From Bacteriovoracaceae bacterium (GTDB lineage Bacteria > Bdellovibrionota > Bacteriovoracia > Bacteriovoracales > Bacteriovoracaceae), in contig JAFMBV010000017.1 in assembly GCA_017858255.1 (NCBI GenBank), forward strand, positions 1-47,798: 47,798 bases of DNA, in the 5' to 3' direction. This document shows positions 22,601 through 30,241 of this stretch, piece by piece. The notes beneath the pieces were generated by a model. It had not been told where the DNA came from. It did no database searches and was given only the letters and a program-made list of their open reading frames with translations. Every line of letters starts with the position of its first letter. The first letter of the stretch is position 1. Both the position numbers and the translations under genes were made by a program.

Positions 22601-24991
22601 ATGTTTCTCAAAGCTAGCCGTGCGCTTCAGGTATATTATGTTGTTGTCCTCACTCTTACGATTAGTGCCTTTGGCATAGGTGTAAAATATTTTTGGGACA
22701 ATGGACCATTTGATGTCGAAAATCTAAATGCCGCCTTCGAAGCCTCTCTTCATTTTGATGAACTTAAGGATAAGGCAGGACTTGATTCTGTCAAAATCCT
22801 TGTTGAAGAAGATAGGGCAAGAGATGCAATTTTACGTTTAAATACTGTAGATAAAAGAACTAAGACGCTTCATCATTTTAATAAGGTAGAGTCTTATGAA
22901 AACTTTAGAAGCTCTTTAAATCAAACAAAAAAACATTTAAATGAACTGATTTCGTACCCACAAATGGGAAGCGTGATTTTGGTCCTTGCAAATAAAGTTA
23001 GCTCATTTGAAAGCTTTGTTGTTCAAAATAACTGGCGAAGCCTTACTCGTATCTCAAGAAGAGTAAAGGCTAGAATGTCTGGTAGATCAATCCAAACTCC
23101 AGGCTTCTTTACTAAAAAGAAATTGGAAACACTTTTAACATTAACTCAAAGAGATGTTGAGTTAATGAAAAAAATCACCATGGGCTCCGTTCTTTCCAAT
23201 AGGGATAAGCAAAATATTGTTGGTAAACTTAAAACCGTAAATACAGAAGTCTCCATGCTGTCACGTTATACAAGTGCTTTTGGAAACTTTTCAGGAAGTT
23301 TTAAAACTCTAAAAATACAATATAAAACATGGTTTGAAGAAGTGGCGCCTCAAATCAGCCTAACTAAACTTAAAATGGAAAAGGATACCCAGACAATGGC
23401 CTTTGCTCTCTTGGGGATTGGGGCTTTCTTATTATTTTCTCTATTCGGTGGAATTTGGTTTTACTCTAGAACAAGAAGAAGTGAGCAAGCTGAACTAGAA
23501 CAAAAAATTCTTAAAAGAATTCAAGATGGTCTTTTTCCAATGGAAAATAAAATCGTTGATCAAAATACAAGTGAAGACTTTAAGAGAGAGTTTGATAGGT
23601 GTCGTGAATATTTTCATAAGAGAATATCCTTTGGTACTGTTTTCCAGGAAGCTGTTCCATTTAGCAGCGTACTTTTGGATTCGAATTTAAATGTTTCATG
23701 GGCAAATGATCTATTTTATGAGCATTGGAACTTATCTGAAACTCACAGAGAAGGTAGTTCTATTTCTTGGGATTTTCTTCAGCAATATACTAATCTTGGC
23801 GAAGATGACCCCGTTTTGATGGCCCATAATCAAGGTGTTGCAGGTATATATCAGATTCAAGTAAAAGACCCTAAAACGAACGACTGTCTTCCTTATGAAA
23901 TGTATGTGTCACCTGTAGAATATTCTCAACAAAAGAGAATTATGATTTTCTTTTACCCTTTGAGAAGTCTTGAGGAAACTATTACTAATCAAACTAAGGC
24001 GATAGTTGGTCCAATACGTAGGACATTAGAGGCCTTCTCAGATAATAATTTTAATCAAAGTACTCAAGAAAAACTTCTTAAAGATTACGAGGTCGCTGGA
24101 ATAGGCGAATTATTCGAGAAACTAAAAATCTTTTTTGATGCAACAGAGTTGGTTAAGTCTGAGTTTTTAGAAGAAATCCAAATCTTAGAGAATAGTATTA
24201 ATGACCAAATGAAGTTAGTTTCAGATCTCGAGGCCTTTGGTAATAGAGAGCTTTCTATCGCAGGTGATTCGAAAGTTTATTTTGAGAAAACGAAAACAGC
24301 AATTATCCATAATATTGATCTTCGCTACGAGCTTGAGCGTTTATTTACAGTGACACTAAATATTTCCAAAGATCTTTTAAAACAAGAGCATAGTTTGATG
24401 GAATCAAGTGTTAAATCGATAAATATAATAGAAGAAAATCAAAAAGCTTTTGTATCCGTTAATGCTACAAAGGAAGATTTTAAAGATCTAAAAGGTACAA
24501 TTGATGAGTTACGGGCTCGATTAAATCAATCATTAGAACAAACTCTTCTTTTTATGAAAAAAGAAGGCATCGACCCTAAGCTTGAATCAAGTATTACTAA
24601 GGTACGTTTAGAGATGAAAGGAGTGGAGCAAGTGCTTCAAAGTTTTAATAAGGTCTTAAGGAATCTAGATGTTGGTCTAGGGAAGATGGCCCTAATCTCT
24701 GAACAAGCAGAAATGCCTCGCCTAGATAAAATGAATGAGACCTTGGCCAATGTTCGTAAGGACCTTGATGACTCAACTTTTGAGTTTGGTAGATTAACCC
24801 GCTCTGGCCAGAAAACTGATGAATTGGTCGTTGAGTCCTTAAAAGAACTTTACCAAGGCTTTAGCCTATCTAATGAGTTAAACCAAAGCGGGCTAGGTAT
24901 TATTTATAGAAACCGAGAAGAAGACGACGTAAAGGAAGTCATTTTCTCGGAAGATCAAGAACTGAGCCAAGAGTTAGATTCCAATCTTTAG
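22601..24991 (+). CDS. Receptor-like protein: periplasmic sensor, PAS-like domain, long coiled coil, no output domain
   Basis: 796 residues, ribosome binding site AGGAAGGAG. One membrane helix near the N-terminus (about 12-29) and a second at ~268-290 ('FALLGIGAFLLFSLFGGIWF') enclose a ~240-residue helical periplasmic domain. A cytoplasmic PAS-like domain follows at ~345-455 ('PFSSVLLDSNLNVSWANDLF'). The last ~340 residues are helical coiled coil. The highly conserved chemoreceptor hairpin tip and histidine-kinase motifs are absent. The layout is that of a chemoreceptor or sensor kinase stripped of output. It is the last gene of the flagellar run and overlaps the convergent coaE end by four bases. 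Function unknown. Confidence 0.8.
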   Translation: MFLKASRALQVYYVVVLTLTISAFGIGVKYFWDNGPFDVENLNAAFEASLHFDELKDKAGLDSVKILVEEDRARDAILRLNTVDKRTKTLHHFNKVESYENFRSSLNQTKKHLNELISYPQMGSVILVLANKVSSFESFVVQNNWRSLTRISRRVKARMSGRSIQTPGFFTKKKLETLLTLTQRDVELMKKITMGSVLSNRDKQNIVGKLKTVNTEVSMLSRYTSAFGNFSGSFKTLKIQYKTWFEEVAPQISLTKLKMEKDTQTMAFALLGIGAFLLFSLFGGIWFYSRTRRSEQAELEQKILKRIQDGLFPMENKIVDQNTSEDFKREFDRCREYFHKRISFGTVFQEAVPFSSVLLDSNLNVSWANDLFYEHWNLSETHREGSSISWDFLQQYTNLGEDDPVLMAHNQGVAGIYQIQVKDPKTNDCLPYEMYVSPVEYSQQKRIMIFFYPLRSLEETITNQTKAIVGPIRRTLEAFSDNNFNQSTQEKLLKDYEVAGIGELFEKLKIFFDATELVKSEFLEEIQILENSINDQMKLVSDLEAFGNRELSIAGDSKVYFEKTKTAIIHNIDLRYELERLFTVTLNISKDLLKQEHSLMESSVKSINIIEENQKAFVSVNATKEDFKDLKGTIDELRARLNQSLEQTLLFMKKEGIDPKLESSITKVRLEMKGVEQVLQSFNKVLRNLDVGLGKMALISEQAEMPRLDKMNETLANVRKDLDDSTFEFGRLTRSGQKTDELVVESLKELYQGFSLSNELNQSGLGIIYRNREEDDVKEVIFSEDQELSQELDSNL

Positions 24992-25641
24992 GACTTTTCA
25001 AAGAGGAGCACTTTCGCCTTTTGGCATTGCTCCTCAAGTTCTTTTAACCCCATATGATTTTCAATCACAAGATCGGCGTTTTTTATCTTTTCTTTGTTCG
25101 GTAACTGCTTTGCAATAATTGCCTTTACCGTCGCTTCATCTGAATTTGGATCGCGTTTAAGAATCCGCTTTAGCTGGGACTCTTCGTCGGATGAAATAAC
25201 AATTACATAGTCTACTTTATCTTCCAGTTTCTTTTCAAAAAGAAGAGGAACATCATAAATTACTGGGACTTCAGAATTCTCAATTGCTTCTTTAAAGTAT
25301 TTAGGAAGCTGCTGATATAAGAACTTTTCAAGTTGGCTTTTTATTAAGCCATTGGCAAAAAAGACCTTTCTCAATATTGAAAAATCTACTTCATCATTGA
25401 TTACCGCCACTGGGCAAAGATTCTTTACGAACTCAATAGTTTTTTCATCTTCATAGATGCGATGAATAAGTTGATCTGCATCTAGAACAAGTAAACCCTC
25501 ACTTTTAAAGAAAGAAGAGACTGTGCTCTTTCCACCGCCAATATTTCCAGTAATCGCGACAATGGGGTTTTCTATATTATAAAGTCTCTTCTCCGGTGTA
25601 AGTTTTATGTAGTCATTCTTGAGGTTTAGTTCTGTTTTCAT
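24988..25641 (-). CDS. coaE: Dephospho-CoA kinase
   Basis: 217 residues when started at the ATG at 25641, one base after the mazG stop; an in-frame ATG at 25662 inside mazG is an alternative. CoaE phosphorylates dephospho-CoA in the last step of CoA synthesis. The P-loop is 'AITGNIGGGKSTVS', followed by 'LVLDADQLIHRIY' and the lid 'LKRILKRD'. 'IYDVPLLFEKKL' is the family motif. It has an unusual ~30-residue extension before the P-loop. It is cotranscribed with mazG. Confidence 0.95.
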   Translation of the reverse strand: MKTELNLKNDYIKLTPEKRLYNIENPIVAITGNIGGGKSTVSSFFKSEGLLVLDADQLIHRIYEDEKTIEFVKNLCPVAVINDEVDFSILRKVFFANGLIKSQLEKFLYQQLPKYFKEAIENSEVPVIYDVPLLFEKKLEDKVDYVIVISSDEESQLKRILKRDPNSDEATVKAIIAKQLPNKEKIKNADLVIENHMGLKELEEQCQKAKVLLFEKS

Positions 25642-25642
25642 A

Positions 25643-26434
25643 TTATTCTTGTGCCTTTGCATGGGTCCAGTATTTATCTAGTTGTTCTTGGGTCATATCT
25701 TTAAAGTCTTTGCCTTCTTGTACGAGTTGATCTTCCATCGCATAGAATCGCTTAAGAAACTTTTGGTTTGCTTTTTTGAGCAACTCTTCGGGATCTAAAT
25801 TTAGATGGCGTGATAATTGTGCTGCTGAAAATAAAAAGTCGCCTAGTTCTTCACCAATTCGATCTAAATTAACTTTACTTGGCATGAGCTCCTCTTTTAA
25901 CTCCTGCCATTCCTCTTCTACTTTCCATGCAACTTGTCCTGCGTTTTCCCAATCAAAGTTTAACGCCTTTGTTTTATGGCCAATATTTTCCGCCACCTTC
26001 AAGGCAGGTCCGTATATAATTTTTTCCTTTATAGCGCGTGTGCTCTTCTGCCCCTTTTCTTGTTCTTTTATTTTATGCCAATTTTCATTGACCTCTTTCG
26101 AGGTAACCTTTTGATTGTTAGGGTTATCAAATACATGAGGATGGCGGCGTATGAGCTTATCTGCTAATGTTTTAGATACAGATTCTAGGTCAAATTCCCC
26201 ACTTTCACTTGCGATCTGTGAATGAAGTAGAACTTGCAGTAATACATCCCCCAATTCTTCTTTCATTGAAGGGGAGTCACCTTTCTCTACAGCTTCTTTA
26301 AATTCATAGCTTTCTTCGAGTAGATATTTTAGCAAGCTCTGGTGATTTTGCTCCAAGTCCCATGGGCAGCCTTTCTCAGGATCCCTTAAGGCTTTGACGA
26401 CTTGTACCAAATTTGTGAATTCATTTAATATCAT
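25643..26434 (-). CDS. mazG: Nucleoside triphosphate pyrophosphohydrolase MazG
   Basis: 263 residues, the long two-domain form. MazG hydrolyses NTPs/dNTPs to monophosphates and pyrophosphate. The first domain has 'PWDLEQNHQSLLKYLLEESY' and 'EELGDVLLQVLLHS', the second 'EEEWQELKEEL' and 'EELGDFLFSAAQLSRH'; both EExxE/ExxD metal-binding sets are present. It is upstream of coaE and divergent from ybeY. Confidence 0.95.
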   Translation of the reverse strand: MILNEFTNLVQVVKALRDPEKGCPWDLEQNHQSLLKYLLEESYEFKEAVEKGDSPSMKEELGDVLLQVLLHSQIASESGEFDLESVSKTLADKLIRRHPHVFDNPNNQKVTSKEVNENWHKIKEQEKGQKSTRAIKEKIIYGPALKVAENIGHKTKALNFDWENAGQVAWKVEEEWQELKEELMPSKVNLDRIGEELGDFLFSAAQLSRHLNLDPEELLKKANQKFLKRFYAMEDQLVQEGKDFKDMTQEQLDKYWTHAKAQE

Positions 26435-26490
26435 AAAGAAGTCCAGTGCTTGAGTTCAGAAAGTATTCAGCTTTGTTGACTAGTGATAGT

Positions 26491-26496
26491 ATAATT
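26491..26496 (+). promoter_or_regulatory. Candidate -10 box TATAAT upstream of ybeY
   Basis: A perfect TATAAT lies 57 bases upstream of the ybeY start in the 118-base region between divergent mazG and ybeY. No good -35 at the standard distance is visible. Confidence 0.35.
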
Positions 26497-26552
26497 CACA
26501 CGGAGAACTCTGTCTTTATCAGATATGACGCTCTAGCTCAAAGTAGGAAGTT

Positions 26553-27086
26553 ATGAGTCAACAATACTCGACCAAAAATTTAGAGATTTCTTATGATAAA
26601 AGCTTGAGGCACAACCCCTTCGGAAATGGTTTTAATAAGAGGTTCCAGACAGTTGCTGTTCTGATTGATCATTTTCTTATGAATAAAAGGCAAAACCTTT
26701 TCTCTCACCAGTATTCAGTAAAGCCATTTTATTCATTTAATGTGACTCTTTGTGGAGACACCAAGATGAAACGCCTTAACTCTGTGTTTCGCCAAAAAGA
26801 TAAAACGACTGATGTTCTAACATTGGCGTTATACGAAAATATTCGTGGAGGAGAAGAGTTTCTTCTTAACGAACTTGAGCTTGGAGATATTCTTATTTCC
26901 GGTCCTGTTATGAAAAAACAGGCAAAAGAGTATAATGTCACGGTGGAGCAAGAGTTTTTTCATCTTTTGATACATGGATTTCTTCATCTTCTGGGCTTTG
27001 ACCATGAAATTTCCCAAAAAGAAGAAGAGCTGATGCAGAAACTTGAAAAAAAATTGATAGATAAAATTTATAAAGAAATATATTAG
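26553..27086 (+). CDS. ybeY: Endoribonuclease YbeY (16S rRNA maturation)
   Basis: 177 residues. YbeY is a zinc-dependent RNase for 16S 3'-end maturation and ribosome quality control. The H3xH5xH zinc motif is intact: 'HLLIHGFLHLLGFDHE'. The preceding 'FRQKDKTTDVLTLALYE' and 'ELGDILIS' are family features. The N-terminal ~35 residues are longer than in most homologues. AGGAAGT precedes the ATG. It begins the plus-strand envelope run, nine bases before prfB. Confidence 0.95.
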   Translation: MSQQYSTKNLEISYDKSLRHNPFGNGFNKRFQTVAVLIDHFLMNKRQNLFSHQYSVKPFYSFNVTLCGDTKMKRLNSVFRQKDKTTDVLTLALYENIRGGEEFLLNELELGDILISGPVMKKQAKEYNVTVEQEFFHLLIHGFLHLLGFDHEISQKEEELMQKLEKKLIDKIYKEIY

Positions 27087-27094
27087 GGGATCAA

Positions 27095-28238
27095 ATGGAA
27101 CAGACTGTAAAAATTGAGCTTGATGAGTGCCGCTCTTCTATAAAAAGCTATCAGGATAAACTAGTCGTTTTACGGAGGTCACTTTGAGGTAGATCGTAAA
27201 AAAGGTCGACTGGAAGAAATATCCCAGATGGAAGGAATGGAGGGATTTTGGGATGACTCAGACAACGCCGCAAAAATCCAAAAAGAAAAAAGTCTCCTCC
27301 AGGATGTGGTATCAACATATGAATCTCTAAATGAGTCAAATGAAGAATTTGAAATTCTGAATGAGTACGCACAGGCAGACGATGATCAAAGTTCTGCTGA
27401 AGAGGCCATTGAGGTCTTTAATAAATTCATCACTAGCTTTAATAAGGCAGAGCAAAAGGTTCTCCTTAGTGAAGAGATGGATCCTAACAATGCTATTATC
27501 AGTGTTAATGCTGGTGCTGGCGGTACAGAGTCTTGCGACTGGGCCTTAATGCTCTATCGAATGGTAGTTCGTTGGGCTGAATCGAAAAATTTTAATGTTA
27601 AAACTCTCGATTATCAGGACGGTGATGCGGCCGGGATAAAGTCAGCGACATTAACAATCGAAGGACCTTATGCTTATGGTCTTTTGAAGTCCGAGTCCGG
27701 TGTGCATCGCTTGGTAAGGATTTCCCCTTTTGATTCGAATGCTCGTCGTCACACTTCCTTTGCAAGTCTTTATGTTTCTCCTGAAGTAGATGACGACATT
27801 GAAATAGAAATTAATGATGGTGATTTAAGAATAGATGTTTACCGCTCAGGTGGCGCTGGTGGGCAATCAGTAAACACAACTGACTCAGCTGTCAGAATCA
27901 CCCACAAACCTACGAATACTGTTGTTACTTGTCAGAATGAGCGTTCTCAATTGCAAAACAAATTGCAGGCCATGAAGGTTTTACGTTCTCGCTTATTTGA
28001 ACTTGAAATGGAAAAAAGGCGAGAAAAAGAAGCTGTAGAAGAAGCAAATAAAAGAAAGATCGAATGGGGGAGTCAGATTCGCTCGTATGTTCTCCATCCC
28101 TATAAAATGGTAAAGGATCACCGTACCAATTTTGAAAGTTCTCAAGCAGAGAAAGTGTTAGATGGTGATCTTGATGGCTTTATGGATTCGTACTTAAGAT
28201 GGGTTGTTCAAAATGACATCCCGGAGGGAGAAGAATGA
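27095..28238 (+). CDS. prfB: Peptide chain release factor 2 (programmed +1 frameshift)
   Basis: RF2 releases peptides at UGA and UAA. The first 30 codons (27095-27184) end at an in-frame UGA (27185-27187); after +1 slippage at CTT the frame continues from GAG at 27186 to 28238, giving ~380 residues. The joined reading '...LVVLRRSL-EVDRKKGRLEE' matches RF2, whereas the downstream ATG at 27228 lacks the N-terminal helix. The peptide anticodon region has 'SPFDSNARRHTSF' and the catalytic loop is 'SGGAGGQSVNTTDSAV' (GGQ). The ORF from 27228 alone is an artefact. It overlaps the next gene by four bases (ATGA). Confidence 0.96.
27174..27187 (+). promoter_or_regulatory. RF2 programmed frameshift signal
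   Basis: A Shine-Dalgarno-like GGAGG (27174-27178), three bases, then CTT TGA. This is the same layout as E. coli prfB (SD, 3-base spacer, CUU UGA), where slow termination at UGA by low RF2 promotes the +1 shift. The base after TGA here is G rather than C. Confidence 0.93.
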
Positions 28239-29446
28239 GAGGCGGTGTCTTTTCTTCATTTTCAAAAACGCTAATATGGGATCGAGCAAATTTTAAGTTT
28301 GCCTTAGGTGTTTGGCTGGGGCTTTCCTTTTCCATCGCCGTTATTCTTAGCACGATTGGAATTATGGACGGTTTTGTTTCCTCTATGAAAAAGGGATTGA
28401 GGCACAGTAATGGTGACCTTTATTTTTACTCACGCAGTGGTTTTTTCACATTAGATACAGATACTTTAAAAGCTCTTGAAGGACTCGACTTTAAAGTTAT
28501 GACAGAGTCTATTGAATCCCAGGCTTTTCTCGTTGTTGAGGGAAGTTCCAAAGGGGTGGCAGTTAAAGGTGTTGATGGACCGAGTTTTTCACAATTAACA
28601 GGTAAAAATATAAACCCTGAGCCTGGAAAGATTATTATTGGTGACGAACTTGCGCGTGTCATGCGTTTAAAGAAAGGTGACGAGGTCGTCTTGGTGCTAG
28701 CGAAAGGAAATAAGAGCATGGAGGGGTTGCCTCTTCTTAAAAACTTCATTGTTCAAGGAATTGTCGATCATGGGATCTATCAAAAGGACCTACGTTTTGC
28801 CTATTTAAGACGATCTGAGTTGGCACAAATGTTGGGGGTAGAAAAAAAAGTCAATATGGTGGCGATGAACTTATCAGAAAATATAAAAGACGGAAACTCT
28901 GATGCTTTTGAGAGTATCATTAATGATAAACGTTTTATATTAGAAGATATTTTAGGTATTGATTTTAGAGTAAAGCCATTTTGGTATGACTTTAGCTCCC
29001 TAATTGAGGCTGTTGAGATTGAAAAATTCACAATTGGCTTGATACTACAAATTATTGTCGTGATATCTATTTTTAATGTTTTATCCTTTCTTACCTTTCT
29101 CAATGAAAAGAAGTCTAGAGAGATCTTTCTTTTTCAGGCTTTAGGACTTAGTTCAAAAGGTCTCAGAAAGTCTTGGTTGTACTTGATATTGTTTTTATGG
29201 ATTGCTTCTTGTTCCTTTTCAATAATTTTCGTCGCAATATTTAATTACTTATTGGCAAATCTCCCTTTCTTGAGCTTGCCTGGAGACGTCTATCATTTAG
29301 CGAGACTAAGTTTATCTTTGGATGTCAGTGACTTTATCTTAGTCTTTATGAGTGTTCTTGTTTGGCTTTTAATTATCGTATCTTTTTCTTTGTACAGAAT
29401 GAACAAACGTTCTATTCTTTATGGCCTGAGAAAGGAGTTCTCTTAA
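28235..29446 (+). CDS. LolC/LolE-type lipoprotein-release ABC permease
   Basis: 403 residues. The layout is that of MacB/FtsX-family permeases: an N-terminal membrane helix (about 24-44, FALGVWLGLSFSIAVIL), a large periplasmic domain (about 50-255) and three C-terminal helices. 'SSFSKTLIWDR...' and 'IGIMDGFVSSMKKGL' fit LolC/E. With LolD it would extract mature lipoproteins from the inner membrane and hand them to LolA. Only one permease gene is present, so a homodimeric (LolF-like) or incomplete arrangement is possible. It overlaps prfB and abuts lolD with no gap. Confidence 0.88.
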   Translation: MRGGVFSSFSKTLIWDRANFKFALGVWLGLSFSIAVILSTIGIMDGFVSSMKKGLRHSNGDLYFYSRSGFFTLDTDTLKALEGLDFKVMTESIESQAFLVVEGSSKGVAVKGVDGPSFSQLTGKNINPEPGKIIIGDELARVMRLKKGDEVVLVLAKGNKSMEGLPLLKNFIVQGIVDHGIYQKDLRFAYLRRSELAQMLGVEKKVNMVAMNLSENIKDGNSDAFESIINDKRFILEDILGIDFRVKPFWYDFSSLIEAVEIEKFTIGLILQIIVVISIFNVLSFLTFLNEKKSREIFLFQALGLSSKGLRKSWLYLILFLWIASCSFSIIFVAIFNYLLANLPFLSLPGDVYHLARLSLSLDVSDFILVFMSVLVWLLIIVSFSLYRMNKRSILYGLRKEFS

Positions 29447-30154
29447 ATGTCTTTAGTTAATGTAAATAATGTATCTAAAAAATACGGCAATCAATTTGCT
29501 TTGAAGAATCTTTCTCTTGAACTTGAAGAGAAGGGTCAGTACGCGATTTTAGGCGCTTCAGGTTCTGGAAAATCTACTTTGCTTTACCTTCTTGGAGGAC
29601 TGGATAAACCAGACCAAGGAGAAATAGAGGTTGATGGGTTGTCCTTGAGTAAGCTTGATGACCAGGAAATGGCAGACTATAGGAATACAAAAATTGGCTT
29701 TATTTTTCAGTTTCACTTCTTATTGCCCAGCATAAACTGCATGAAGAATATATTACTCCCTGCAGAAATTGGTGGCCATAAAGTTGGGCCAGTAAAGAAG
29801 CAAGCATTAGAGCTAGCGGATTATTTAGGAATTAGTCAGTGCTTAAAGAAGTTTCCCTATGAGCTGTCTGGCGGTGAGCAACAGAGAGTAAATATTGTAC
29901 GTGCACTCAGTCTTAAGCCTCAGATACTATTGTGTGATGAGCCAACAGGAAATCTTGATTCTGAAAACTCTCAAAAGGTTACACTTTTACTCCAAAAACT
30001 GTCTTTAGAGTTCCAATCAACGCTTGCTGTCGTAACTCATGATCCAAGCGTAGCACAGAGGTTTCAACAAAAATTCGTTCTTAAAGATGGTCAATTGCTT
30101 GAGGCTCAACGCGCCCCTGATGCTGCCCCGCCTCCTCCCGCTCCAGAAAATTGA
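29447..30154 (+). CDS. lolD: Lipoprotein-release ABC ATPase LolD
   Basis: 235 residues. All ABC motifs are present: Walker A 'GASGSGKSTLL', Q-loop 'FIFQFHFLLPS', signature 'LSGGEQQRVNIVRAL', Walker B 'ILLCDEPTGNLD', and H-loop 'VVTHD'. It powers the adjacent LolC/E-type permease. The last ~15 residues are an unusual Ala/Pro-rich tail ending in PPPPAPEN, not typical for LolD. Confidence 0.93.
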   Translation: MSLVNVNNVSKKYGNQFALKNLSLELEEKGQYAILGASGSGKSTLLYLLGGLDKPDQGEIEVDGLSLSKLDDQEMADYRNTKIGFIFQFHFLLPSINCMKNILLPAEIGGHKVGPVKKQALELADYLGISQCLKKFPYELSGGEQQRVNIVRALSLKPQILLCDEPTGNLDSENSQKVTLLLQKLSLEFQSTLAVVTHDPSVAQRFQQKFVLKDGQLLEAQRAPDAAPPPPAPEN

Positions 30155-30241
30155 GAGAGAAGATTGTAATACCCTGTGATTATTGATAATTTTCCATATC
30201 AGAGTTTTTTTCTAGAGCTTTCTAACTTAAATAGTTTAGGG

